The notes under the pieces: generated by a model
The model's input: the letters and a program-made list of their open reading frames with translations, nothing else
Told to the model about the DNA's origin: nothing
The model's database searches: none
From: Pseudaquabacterium pictum
GTDB taxonomy: Bacteria > Pseudomonadota > Gammaproteobacteria > Burkholderiales > Burkholderiaceae_C
Direction of reading: 5' to 3'
Assembly (NCBI RefSeq): GCF_005403045.1
Contig: NZ_BJCL01000017.1
Location: 59,906 to 123,905 of the forward strand
DNA: 64,000 bases
Program-made: the position numbers and the translations under genes
In this document: one piece after another, positions 16,386 through 25,101 of the stretch
Layout: each line of letters starts with the position of its first letter
Position numbering within the stretch: position 1 is the stretch's first letter

Positions 16386-17653
16386 CAGGCAGCCCTCCCC
16401 TCGCCTGGTGTTGAACGGTTCAACACCTTACCGCTACGACCAACCGCAGCCGAGTCAACCCCACTGTTTTCCAGCTGCCGACGCCAAACGGCCTGGATCG
16501 AAGTCTCGATGTACCCGACCATCAAGTCGTAGGCATCTCTGGCCCGCTTGAACGTACGCGCATTGCCGTCGTACTTGACGATGTCGTAGACGGTTCCGAA
16601 CTCAACCGTCGCTGATGCCGTGACCGCCGACTTCGGAATTTCCATCGGCAGCACTGTCACACGACTGGCATACGTGCTCTGAATCCACTGCTTGACGATG
16701 GCCCCAGTTGCGTCAGAACTGTCGACACGGCTGAGCAAGATGTTCATGAAATCGAACTGCTTGTCGTGACCCCGATTGGTCAGAAGCTGGGTCGTCAGAT
16801 CAGAGAACAGCGACCAGAACTGCGCGGCGGATGCGAAGTCCAGGGTGCTGGGCGGCAACGGCATGATGATCCCGTTGCTCGCCAAGAGCGCATTGATGGT
16901 CGTGTACGAAAGGGCAGGGGGGGTATCGATGACGATCACGTCGTAGTCGGGCCGCACGTCGTCGATGCCGTAGTTCAAGACGTTCCAGAACTCGAACCCT
17001 TCTTCCTTTGTCTGCCGGGCCGGAAGCGCGAACTCCGCTCCAAACAGCAGGGGAGACGCCGGCACGAGATCGATCCCATCCCAGTAGGTCGGCCTGATTG
17101 CGTACCGGATGGATGTCTCAGCCCCCATGACGAGCGGGAGGATCGTGTCCTGCTCCTCCACCTCAGCGTCGGGCAAGATTCCGAACAAGGTTGTCAGCGA
17201 GCCCTGCGGGTCGGTGTCGATGACCAACACCCGGTGACCGAGCAGTGACAGGCCTTGCGCCAAGGTGATTGCGCTCGTCGTTTTGCCGACTCCACCCTTG
17301 AAGTTGGCGATGCTGATCGTGACTGCCTCTGCGCCAGCTGGCCGCAGGCTGTCGCTGCGGTACGCCCTGACCCACGCCCTTACTTCGGCCAGGCTGAACT
17401 GCCGCCGGTTACCGGTGTCATTCAGTGTTCCTGCAGGAAGATCTCCTCGCCCCATGCGATGCGTCAAGGAACCCTTCTCGATGCCCAACAGCTGGGCCAG
17501 CTGGCTAAGGTTCCATGCAGGTGCCGCCTTGGTGGTCGTGGGCGACAGCATCGCAGCTCGAATCTGCGACATCATCTCTACTGAGTGCGCTGCCTGATCT
17601 GCGATGTCTGCCAGTCCTATCGGAGCGGGCGCCTTGATACTGAGTCTTGACAT
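16385..17653 (-). CDS. parA: Plasmid partition ATPase ParA (type Ia)
   Basis: The product is 422 residues from ATG 17653, with AGGAGAAC upstream. An N-terminal HTH (LAQLLGIEKGSLTHRMGRGD, RRQFSLAEVRAWVRAYR) marks a type Ia ParA able to autoregulate. The deviant Walker A is NFKGGVGKTTSAITLAQGLS. Walker A' and B are VIDTDPQGS and VIVIDTPPAL. It forms ATP-dependent gradients on the nucleoid that move ParB-parS complexes. It is transcribed away from the iteron region and coupled to parB. The 3' end contains the second parS-like palindrome. Confidence 0.94.
   Translation of the reverse strand: MSRLSIKAPAPIGLADIADQAAHSVEMMSQIRAAMLSPTTTKAAPAWNLSQLAQLLGIEKGSLTHRMGRGDLPAGTLNDTGNRRQFSLAEVRAWVRAYRSDSLRPAGAEAVTISIANFKGGVGKTTSAITLAQGLSLLGHRVLVIDTDPQGSLTTLFGILPDAEVEEQDTILPLVMGAETSIRYAIRPTYWDGIDLVPASPLLFGAEFALPARQTKEEGFEFWNVLNYGIDDVRPDYDVIVIDTPPALSYTTINALLASNGIIMPLPPSTLDFASAAQFWSLFSDLTTQLLTNRGHDKQFDFMNILLSRVDSSDATGAIVKQWIQSTYASRVTVLPMEIPKSAVTASATVEFGTVYDIVKYDGNARTFKRARDAYDLMVGYIETSIQAVWRRQLENSGVDSAAVGRSGKVLNRSTPGEGRAA
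16407..16427. repeat. parS-like palindrome 2 (3' end of parA)
   Basis: The same 10-base arms as at 16006-16026, here around a central G. It encodes VLNRSTP near the ParA C-terminus and lies 20 bases before the parB start, where ParB binding could also affect translation or transcription of the operon. Confidence 0.65.
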
Positions 17654-17789
17654 GATGTTCTCCTGATCGAAGTCTACCGGGTGCTTTACGATTTTCAGGC
17701 GAGCGGATTAGAAAGCGTCAAGCAATCAGCCTGGAGTTGGTCGGCACTCAGTCTCGGCGGGTTGGGCGGCTGTCTTTTCTTCTCAACTC

Positions 17790-18330
17790 CCATGCCCCGG
17801 GATTCAATAGGTTCTAGCCCTTCAAATCCCTTCAATACCTTTAAGGCACGCTTTCTTCCTTGAAATCAAAGGGTTATGGCGTTCTAGGTGAGGGGATATA
17901 GGACTTTGCGTGAGAGCTTTTAGGTCTCCCCGTGAGGGGACACAGGGGCCTGCGTGAGGCGCACTAGGACCTCACGTGAGTGGCTGCAGGCAGCCAGGCT
18001 CCGACGGGACAAAGCTCACGTTTGGCACCGTCAGGACCGAACCCAGGTCAACGACGTGAGATGTTTTGGTTGTTCGCCGGGCACCGAAAGCCAAAGGCCT
18101 GGCCGGCGGAGGACTTTGGGCGCCGCCTCCTGCGAAGTTGCGAAGGCGCATCGGGGTGGCCAGTGCGTTCAGTCAACACGTGAGAGGTTCTAGGCGACCG
18201 AGCGCAGCAGCCAGCGTGAGGACTTTTGGGTAGCTGATGCGTACCTTCTCCAGCACCAAGAGACGTAAGAACGACTTCTAGGTGAGATGTTTTAGGCGCC
18301 TCATGTTCGCGTGAGTCCGGGCTTTCACGC
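17790..18330. other. Iteron replication origin (oriV)
   Basis: Five direct repeats start with GTGAG at exact 22-base steps (17888, 17910, 17932, 17954, 17976), two helical turns apart, most with AGG about 13 bases in. Further single copies start at 18056, 18180, 18216, 18282 and 18311; the best match the form GTGAGATGTTTTAGG. An AT-richer stretch (17790-17880, with repeated CCCTTCAA) precedes the array and is the likely melting region. The site lies between parA and a Rep_3-like initiator gene, as in iteron plasmids. The last copies overlap the rep promoter and allow autoregulation. No DnaA box was seen. Confidence 0.85.
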
Positions 18331-18356
18331 TACGATGCCGGAATGGACGCTTTCAC

Positions 18357-19676
18357 ATGAACCGGGTGGCTTCAAAGGCCTCAGAGTCTGCCGAGAACCC
18401 GCTGAGAAAGCCGGTCAACACGCTGGCCATTGTCCCGACCAAGTCCAGCAAGATCACCGTGCTGGCACGCAAGGCCTACAACGTGCTGCTGTACATCGCG
18501 CAAGAGCAGGGCATCGACCAGGAGGTTTACCGCTCGCCGCTGAAGGACATCCTCCGCGGAGTCGACTTCAATTCCAACGCTCGCGAGATCGTGAAGCAGC
18601 ACCTGCGCGCGATGGTCAGCACGACGGTGGAGTGGCAGTCGCCAACAGCAGGGGAGGGCGATGCATGGAATGTGGCTGGCCTGCTGGCGCACGCCAAGGT
18701 CTACAAGCAAGGTGGCGAAAACTGGGTTGAATGGTCCTTTGCCCCGAACATCAAGCATGAGCTGTTGGAGCCGCAGCGCTTTGCCCGTCTTCGCCTGGAC
18801 GTCATTTCGCAGTTGAGGCGGCACTCCGGCGTGGTTCTCTACGAGATCTGCTCGCGCTACAAGGATGTCGGCCAGACGGCAAGGCAGCCCTGGCCTTGGT
18901 GGCGGCCCGTCTTGACCGGCAGCCCGGACACAGAGGACTCTGCCAAGCAGGAGTACCGCTTCTTCAAGCGCGATGTTTTGAAGCTCGCCATCGCTGAAGT
19001 CAACGCGGTCACGGATCTTGAAGTCGAGCTGATCGAACACAAGGCAGGGCGTTTCATCTCCGACATCCAGTTCAAGGTGCTGAAGAAGCAACAAGAGGCC
19101 TTGCCGCTGCGACACCCTCCGGTACCGATTGACCTGTCGCAGGTGGTGCGAGCAACGGCCATGGGCGTGCGCACCGAAGACGCCGAAGCCTTGATCCACT
19201 CACATGGAAACGAAGCGATGGCGACAGCGCTCGACGCCCTCCAGAAGCGTGTCGCCAGTGAGTTCCCGGAGCCGCTGCGCGATCCCAGCCGGTACTTGCG
19301 GGCGTTGCTCGAGTCAAGTTCCGCCGCTGCAGCAAAGAAGCAGGTGGAAACGGGCAAGCCCGCAGAAGTGACTGCTGCGACGGCGACCGCTGCGCTTGAA
19401 GGCTGGACGGCTGAGTGGATCAGTAGGCGTCGTGCCATGGTTCTGGAGGAGTTTGATGCCTTGTCCACTGACGAGCAGGCCAAGTGGGTCGAGCGCCTTC
19501 GCACCCACCTGTACGAACGTGGTGCCCACCCGTCAATCCGGAAGCGTCTCGAAACCAGTGGATGGAAGCATCCGATGGTGGCGGGGGAGCTGATTCGGTT
19601 TTTCAAGGGTCCGGACTGGGACAAGCCCACCTCGCAAGAGTTGCTCGCTATCGCAGCGCAGCGAGGCGGCCGCTAG
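18357..19676 (+). CDS. Replication initiator protein (Rep_3-like)
   Basis: The product is 439 residues from ATG 18357. Two winged-helix modules are visible: WH1 from ITVLARKAYNVLLYIAQEQG to LRLDVISQLRRHSGVVLYEI, and WH2 around EYRFFKRDVLKLAIAEVNAV to ELIEHKAGRFISDIQFKVLK. This is the pattern of plasmid initiators that bind iterons and recruit DnaA and helicase. A long helical C-terminal extension (about residues 260-439) goes beyond the usual 250-350-residue family length. Iterons overlap its promoter, so autorepression is expected. Confidence 0.85.
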   Translation: MNRVASKASESAENPLRKPVNTLAIVPTKSSKITVLARKAYNVLLYIAQEQGIDQEVYRSPLKDILRGVDFNSNAREIVKQHLRAMVSTTVEWQSPTAGEGDAWNVAGLLAHAKVYKQGGENWVEWSFAPNIKHELLEPQRFARLRLDVISQLRRHSGVVLYEICSRYKDVGQTARQPWPWWRPVLTGSPDTEDSAKQEYRFFKRDVLKLAIAEVNAVTDLEVELIEHKAGRFISDIQFKVLKKQQEALPLRHPPVPIDLSQVVRATAMGVRTEDAEALIHSHGNEAMATALDALQKRVASEFPEPLRDPSRYLRALLESSSAAAAKKQVETGKPAEVTAATATAALEGWTAEWISRRRAMVLEEFDALSTDEQAKWVERLRTHLYERGAHPSIRKRLETSGWKHPMVAGELIRFFKGPDWDKPTSQELLAIAAQRGGR

Positions 19677-19709
19677 GCTGCAGGCTGTCCAAACAAAGGC
19701 AATCCAGTC

Positions 19710-20168
19710 GTGACGAAGTCGAGCGAGCGGCCCAAGGCCAAGCTGGCCCAGTCGAAGACCCGAACGGTTGCGCCTGGGTCTGCGGCACAGTTGCCGGCCG
19801 TCATCGACGAGACCGCGCTGTTGGGCGACCTGCGCACCCTCGTCCAGTCGGCCCGCCAGCGGATCGCGATAGCTGCCTATTCCACCCAGACCTTGCTGTG
19901 CTGGCGCATGGGGCGGCGCCTGGCCAGTGAGCACCTGCAAGGCGGGCGCGCCGCCTATGGCAAGCAGATTCTTGTGACGGTGTCACGAGAATTGACAGCG
20001 GACTATGGCCGCGGGTTCAGCCACAGCGAGCTCACGCGCATGGTCCAGTTTGTGCAGGCGTTCGGCGCCTGCCTGACGCGGAGGACCATGCGTGACGCAG
20101 GATGTCTGCAGGAGGTTGCTGGCCGGCAAGCGCCCAGACTCACGCGCGACGGCATGGCATCCAGCTGA
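19710..20168 (+). pseudogene. Truncated DUF1016 (YhcG-like) gene, N-terminal domain only
   Basis: The reading frame holds a good DUF1016 N-terminal domain (LLGDLRTLVQSARQRIAIAA, GGRAAYGKQILVTVSRELTA, DYGRGFSHSELTRMVQF). It breaks off where the intact relative at 32281-33474 continues with the strand-helix repeat and the PD-(D/E)XK nuclease. The last 40 residues have no family similarity. The product would be 152 residues instead of about 360-400 and could not cut DNA. It is either a remnant or an N-domain-only inhibitor; a remnant is more likely. Confidence 0.7.
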
Positions 20169-20267
20169 CCCTGTCAGCGCAAACAGGGACCACGCTGCAG
20201 CTGCGCGCTAGCATGCGCGTCCCTTTCACAACATTGATCTGGCGCTTCGATGGCGCTCCCAATAACC

Positions 20268-20729
20268 ATGGCCACTGCCAAGAAATCTGTATCTGCCCCC
20301 GCTGCCAAGAGGTCCGTGAAGGCCGCCGCGCCCGCCAAGGCCCCTGTCAAGAAGGTCGTGGGCGCCAAGTCAGTCGCCAGCAAGACCGCGGGCAAGTCTG
20401 GGCCAGCGCCGCTGAAGCCGATCAAGACCGCCTTCAACAAGACCAGCCTGCTGGCCCAAGTGGCTGAAGTTGCAGCGGTGGAGTTGAAAGCCGTCAAGGC
20501 CGTGATGGGTGCGCTGGAGGCGACCATCCTCGCCTCCATCCACAAGAAGGGACTTGGCGAGTTCACGCTGCCCGGCCTGCTGAAGATCACGGCGCAAAGC
20601 GTGCCGGCCAAGAAGAAGCGCTTGGGCAAGGACCCGTTCACTGGCCAAGAGCGCATGTTTGCCGCGAAGCCGGCGACGACCAAGATCAAGACTCGCGCGC
20701 TGAAGAAGCTGAAGGACGCCGCGCTGTAA
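20268..20729 (+). CDS. HU-family DNA-binding protein with histone-like Lys/Ala tail
   Basis: The product is 153 residues from ATG 20268 (an upstream ATG at 20250 is possible). The first 55 residues are a K/A/P-rich tail (KRSVKAAAPAKAPVKKVVGA) like histone H1. The remainder is an HU/IHF fold (NKTSLLAQVAEVAAVELKAV, KKGLGEFTLPGLLKITAQSV). The DNA-arm region carries FTGQERMFAAKPAT, and the C-terminus is KTRALKKLKDAAL. Tailed HUs are common in betaproteobacteria and compact DNA. It comes just before the Mre11/Rad50-like pair, 118 bases apart. Confidence 0.88.
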   Translation: MATAKKSVSAPAAKRSVKAAAPAKAPVKKVVGAKSVASKTAGKSGPAPLKPIKTAFNKTSLLAQVAEVAAVELKAVKAVMGALEATILASIHKKGLGEFTLPGLLKITAQSVPAKKKRLGKDPFTGQERMFAAKPATTKIKTRALKKLKDAAL

Positions 20730-20847
20730 CGCGACAGAGGGGCGCCGCGCCACATCGCAACACCCGGCGCCTTCGGCCTTCGCGCGTTCCGCCAAGCTGG
20801 CGCGCATGTTCAGCCATGATCGAAGGCTCCCCTCACATCATCTGAAG

Positions 20848-22011
20848 ATGCCTAGATTCATGCACACCGCGGACCTACAGGTCGGCCGGGTCTACCGCCA
20901 GTTTGATTCTGTCGACGCTCCCGCCATCGCTGAGGAGCGCATCCATGTGGTCGCTCGGATGGCGGCTTTGGCGAGTGAGCGCCAGGTGGACGCGGTGCTG
21001 GTCGCGGGCGACGTCTTCGACCTGCAGACGGTTCCGGACAGGGTGATTCGCCAACTGTTCGGCGCGATGGCCGGCTATGTGGGAACGTGGGTACTCATCC
21101 CCGGCAACCACGACGCAGCGCTCGCAGAAAGCGTGTGGACGCGCGCTCAGCGGCTGAATGCCATCCCGCCGAATGTGCGGGTGATGCTTGAGCCCGGTGT
21201 CGTCGGTCTGCCCGCGTGCCAGACGGCTGTGCTGGCTGCACCGCTGACTCAGCGGCACACCTACAACGACACCACCGAGTTCTTCGACGGCGTCGAGACG
21301 CCGCCCGGCTGGTTGCGTATCGGCTTGGCCCACGGAAGCGTCGAGGGCATCCTGGCCGAGGACATCGACTCGGCCAACCCGATTTCGTCAAGCCGGTGTG
21401 AGACGGCGCGGCTGGACTACCTGGCACTGGGCGACTGGCACGGACATAAGCGCGTCAACCATCGCTGTTCCTACAGCGGTACTCCGGAGCAGGATCGCTT
21501 CCGAGGCAATCAGCCCGGCTACTGCCTCATCGTCGATTTGCAGCCAGGCGTCATCCCGACGGTGGAGGCGGTGCGAGTGGGACGTTACCGCTGGCATGAG
21601 ATCGAGCATGCGGTCGCGGTCGACTCCGACATCGATCTGCTCTGTGCGCGACTCGCAACCTTCGCGCGCGACGACATCGGACAGGTGCGGGTCTCGGGTC
21701 GTTCTGACCTCGCCGGTCAGCGTCGCCTTCTGGATGCAATGGGGCGCGCCCAAGCCGAGATGCGAAGCCTGTCCTGGGACGTCTCCGACCTGCGGCTGAT
21801 GCCGACGGCCGAAGACATCGCTTCGTTGAAGGCGGATGGCTACCTGTCTGAGGTGATCGAAGAGTTGCGCGCCGCCCAAGCAGACGGCGCGGCCGATGCG
21901 GATGCCCGCGTGGCTCGGGAGGCGCTAACGATCCTTTGTGGCGCACTGGCGTCGTCAACCGTCGGTGCTTCATCCGGTTCCGTTGGCTCCTCCACGGCCG
22001 CTGCACCATGA
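20848..22011 (+). CDS. Mre11/SbcD-like metallophosphoesterase (YhaO type)
   Basis: The product is 387 residues. ATG 20848 (MPRFMHTADLQVGRVYRQF) is chosen because the calcineurin-like fold starts there. Metal motifs in order are HTADLQ, VAGDVFD, IPGNHDA, GLAHGS and ALGDWHGH. Motif I has Gln where classical SbcD/Mre11 has His (D-x-H), a variant I recall in the YhaO-like COG0420 branch. The stop overlaps the next gene's start by ATGA. Together they should form a nuclease-ATPase complex working on DNA ends or structures. Confidence 0.88.
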   Translation: MPRFMHTADLQVGRVYRQFDSVDAPAIAEERIHVVARMAALASERQVDAVLVAGDVFDLQTVPDRVIRQLFGAMAGYVGTWVLIPGNHDAALAESVWTRAQRLNAIPPNVRVMLEPGVVGLPACQTAVLAAPLTQRHTYNDTTEFFDGVETPPGWLRIGLAHGSVEGILAEDIDSANPISSSRCETARLDYLALGDWHGHKRVNHRCSYSGTPEQDRFRGNQPGYCLIVDLQPGVIPTVEAVRVGRYRWHEIEHAVAVDSDIDLLCARLATFARDDIGQVRVSGRSDLAGQRRLLDAMGRAQAEMRSLSWDVSDLRLMPTAEDIASLKADGYLSEVIEELRAAQADGAADADARVAREALTILCGALASSTVGASSGSVGSSTAAAP

Positions 22012-24740
22012 AGTTGACCCGTCTTCGCGTGTCGCAGGTCCGACAGTTCCGCGGAACGCTGGATGTGCCCGACTTCGACCCGGGCCTCAACCTCTTCTTC
22101 GGGCCCAACGAAGCCGGCAAGAGCACGGTGGTGCGCGCGATCCGCGCGGCCTTCCTGGAACGACATCGCTCCCTGGTGATTGAAGACCTGTTGCCCCGTG
22201 GAGAGACCGCGAGCACATGCTCGCCCACCATCGAGCTGCAGTTCGACGTCGGCGGCCAGCCGCATGTGCTGTCCAAATCGTTCTTCCACAAGAAGCGGTG
22301 CGCCTACAGCGCCGGCGGTAAGCAGTACGACGGCGAGGCGGCGGAGGACGCTGTAGCGGCGATGCTCGGCTTCAGCTTCGCCGGCAAAGGGGCGTCGAAG
22401 GCCTCGAACTGGGGCATACCGGGGCTGCTCTGGGTCCAGCAGGGTGACGGCCAAAGCGTCGCCGACCCGGTCGGGTACGCACGTGACCACCTGCGCACGG
22501 CCTTGGAGTCCACCGTCAGCACCGTTGCCAGCACGGCCGGCGATGACGTCCTGACAAGACTGCGCGCAGAGCGCGGGCTGCTATTAACGCCGGAGACCGG
22601 CAAAGCGAGAGGTCAATACGCCGAAACGATCTCCAAGCTGGAGACCGCGGACGAGCAGATCGAGGTGCTGGACGACCAGATCGCGACCTACCAGTCCAAC
22701 GTCGACCGGCTGGCGTCCCTGCGTGCGGCGCATGCTTCTGACAGCACCAAAAAACCCTGGGAGGCACTTGGCGTCCAGCATGAAGCGGCGAAGGCCGCAC
22801 TTGCCGCAGCGCGGCAACTGGCGCAGCGGCTCAAGGACATACAGGAAGCCGAGCGCACGCTCGCGACAACATCCGAGGTGTTGTCGCAGCAGCTGGCAGG
22901 CTACGCCAACCAGCGCGCCAGCGGTCTGCAGCGCGAACTAGACCATCAAGCAGCGAAGGCCGAGATGGACGCGGCGCAGTCTGCCGCGGCGATCTGGGAG
23001 CGGCGCCGCGGGCAGGTGGCCAACGAGGTGGAGGCAGCGGCACGGGCGGTGGACAGTGCCGAGGTCGAGAACCAGCGCGCGACGTTGACGCAGCGCCTGG
23101 CAGATGCAGCGGCGCAACAACAGCGCTTGGCCAGGGTTGTCGATCAGGCAGCCGGCCAAGCCGAGGCGGTCGAGCGCCACAAGGCCGAGGTCGCAGCGAA
23201 CGCGGTCAAGGAGGACGATCTCAAGGATCTTGCCAAGCATGTCGACGAACTGCGGGATCTCGCGGCCATGCAGCGCGCTGCGGCAACGACGATCAACCTC
23301 GCTCTCATGCCCGACATCAAGGTCACCTTGAACGGTCGACCGGTCGACGGCCAGAGTGAGCACCGCGTGGTTGCGTCGACCGCGATCGAGATCGAAGGCG
23401 TTGGCACGATCGGAGTCGTTCCAGGTGCGAACGCGATCAACGACCTGGCGGGCAAGATCGAGAAGTCGCAGGCATTGCGCGATGCCGTGCTGCGACGCAT
23501 CGGGGTGGTGTCCGTCGAGGAGGCACACGCACGCGCCGATCGGCATCGCAGTGCCCAGGCGCAGCTCATGACGGCGATCCAGGTGCTGAAGGCCTCCGCG
23601 CCCAAGGGGCTGGACCATCTCCGCACTGAACTGGCCAGCGCGCAGGCGATCTCCGACACGGCAGCCCACCAGCTGGGCGCTCTGCCGCCGGCGCCGGAGC
23701 ATGCCCCCGATGCGGCCGCATCGGTGGCCACCAACGCTCGGACGATCGACCTGGTTGCGGCGCGCCAAGCTCTGCAGGGCGCCCATGCGGCCCAACAGGA
23801 GGTCAACACGCGCCACAGCGAAGCAGCGCAAGCGCTGGCGCGTGCGCAGGCCAAGGAACAAGCGGCGGCCACTGAGTTGGCTCGGGTCCGTGTCGCCATC
23901 GGCGAAGCCGAACGCAGCGGGCGGGAGACCGCGATTCAGGCGGACTTGGCGACCACGACGGCGCGACTGCAAGAGAACCGGGCCGCGATCGCCGATCTCG
24001 AGTCCCAGCTCCAGACGTCGCAGATCGACGCGCTTCATTTGGAGGTCCAGCGCCTGAAAGCGAGCATGGACAGCGCCCTCCAGGCGTTCCAGCAGCGGGC
24101 GAACCAGATCTCCAGCATCGAGGGTGCATTGGATCAAGCCGGAGCCCAGGGGCTCGAAGAACGCCGCGCAAAGCTGCTGGCGGAACGCGATCACCTTTCC
24201 CGGCGCCACGCCGAACTGCAGCTTCGCGCGCAGGCCTTGCAACTGCTGGTGCAGCGCATGGAGGACAAGCGCCAAGCCCTGACGCGCCGGCTGCAGGCGC
24301 CGCTACAGCGGCGGCTGGAGCACTACCTGCGGCTGCTGTTCCCCAATGGCCGGCTTGCCCTACAAGAAGACCTGACGCCGGGAGCGCTGTCGCGCGGCCT
24401 TGGGCACGACGATGCCGAGTTCGAGCAATTGAGCTTCGGCGCCCAGGAGCAGCTCGGGCTCATCAGTCGACTGGCCTACGCGGACCTCTTGCAGGAGGCC
24501 GGGAAGCCGACCTTGATCATCCTGGATGATGCGCTCGTACACAGCGACCACGAACGGCTGGATCGGATGCAGCGGGTTCTGTTCGATGCGGCACAGCGCC
24601 ACCAAGTCCTGCTGTTTACCTGCCAGCCCGAGCGCTGGACAGCGCTGGGTGCGAGGCCGCGTGAACTGCGGTCGCTCGTGACGTCCTCGGTTGCACCTAC
24701 CACGCGCACGACGAAGAAGATCACGGCCGAAGACCTTTAG
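22008..24740 (+). CDS. Rad50/SbcC-like AAA ATPase (YhaN type)
   Basis: The product is 910 residues. ATG 22008 overlaps the nuclease stop by 4 bases. Walker A is FFGPNEAGKST near residue 35. Long coiled coils flank a small beta-rich insertion (DIKVTLNGRPVDGQSEHRVV, TIGVVPGA). The signature motif LSFGAQEQLGLI and Walker B TLIILDDALVHSD are near the C-terminus. There is no CxxC zinc hook at the coil apex; the beta insert occupies a similar place, as in YhaN/COG4717 proteins. It is expected to bind DNA and clamp with the adjacent phosphoesterase. A plasmid-maintenance or defence role is inference. Confidence 0.88.
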   Translation: MKLTRLRVSQVRQFRGTLDVPDFDPGLNLFFGPNEAGKSTVVRAIRAAFLERHRSLVIEDLLPRGETASTCSPTIELQFDVGGQPHVLSKSFFHKKRCAYSAGGKQYDGEAAEDAVAAMLGFSFAGKGASKASNWGIPGLLWVQQGDGQSVADPVGYARDHLRTALESTVSTVASTAGDDVLTRLRAERGLLLTPETGKARGQYAETISKLETADEQIEVLDDQIATYQSNVDRLASLRAAHASDSTKKPWEALGVQHEAAKAALAAARQLAQRLKDIQEAERTLATTSEVLSQQLAGYANQRASGLQRELDHQAAKAEMDAAQSAAAIWERRRGQVANEVEAAARAVDSAEVENQRATLTQRLADAAAQQQRLARVVDQAAGQAEAVERHKAEVAANAVKEDDLKDLAKHVDELRDLAAMQRAAATTINLALMPDIKVTLNGRPVDGQSEHRVVASTAIEIEGVGTIGVVPGANAINDLAGKIEKSQALRDAVLRRIGVVSVEEAHARADRHRSAQAQLMTAIQVLKASAPKGLDHLRTELASAQAISDTAAHQLGALPPAPEHAPDAAASVATNARTIDLVAARQALQGAHAAQQEVNTRHSEAAQALARAQAKEQAAATELARVRVAIGEAERSGRETAIQADLATTTARLQENRAAIADLESQLQTSQIDALHLEVQRLKASMDSALQAFQQRANQISSIEGALDQAGAQGLEERRAKLLAERDHLSRRHAELQLRAQALQLLVQRMEDKRQALTRRLQAPLQRRLEHYLRLLFPNGRLALQEDLTPGALSRGLGHDDAEFEQLSFGAQEQLGLISRLAYADLLQEAGKPTLIILDDALVHSDHERLDRMQRVLFDAAQRHQVLLFTCQPERWTALGARPRELRSLVTSSVAPTTRTTKKITAEDL

Positions 24741-25101
24741 TCTTTACCGTCTTGCCTTTGCCAGTCCTCTGTAGAGCTGGCGCCAAAGGGTCTGATCGCG
24801 GACCGAATAGGTTGGTCCACGCCCTGCGGTTCAGAACACTCCCGCAGCCCAGTATGACACCGGGTCCGCCTATCAGCACTGACTGGTAGAAGCCGGGTAC
24901 CCGCTTTAGACTGAAGCCGGTCATTCGTTCCGCAAGAGCGAGTACCGGCGCCTTCCGGAACCGGCCATTCGACGGCGCCCGCCATCAGTGACCGCTGAAG
25001 ACACAAAACGAATCTGAAGGTTGACGCCCGGCTGCACCTCAAAGCGCACCGGATAAGCGGCTGGGGCGACTGCGGCATGCGTGACAATGCGCAGCTGCAG
25101 G
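24741..25101. other. Intergenic region with no supported gene
   Basis: This is 361 bases between the YhaN-like gene and the large nuclease gene. Short frames on both strands are stop-rich or compositionally odd. The segment around 24920-25010 (CATTCGTTCCGCAAGAGC type sequence) has the look of decayed betaproteobacterial intergenic DNA, and similar debris follows the large gene at about 29640-29800. No clear promoter was found. Confidence 0.3.

Noticed and set aside
22938..24275. A 445-codon minus-strand frame inside the YhaN-like gene
   Set aside because: It is antisense to a motif-complete ATPase gene; the translation is low-complexity with no family resemblance.
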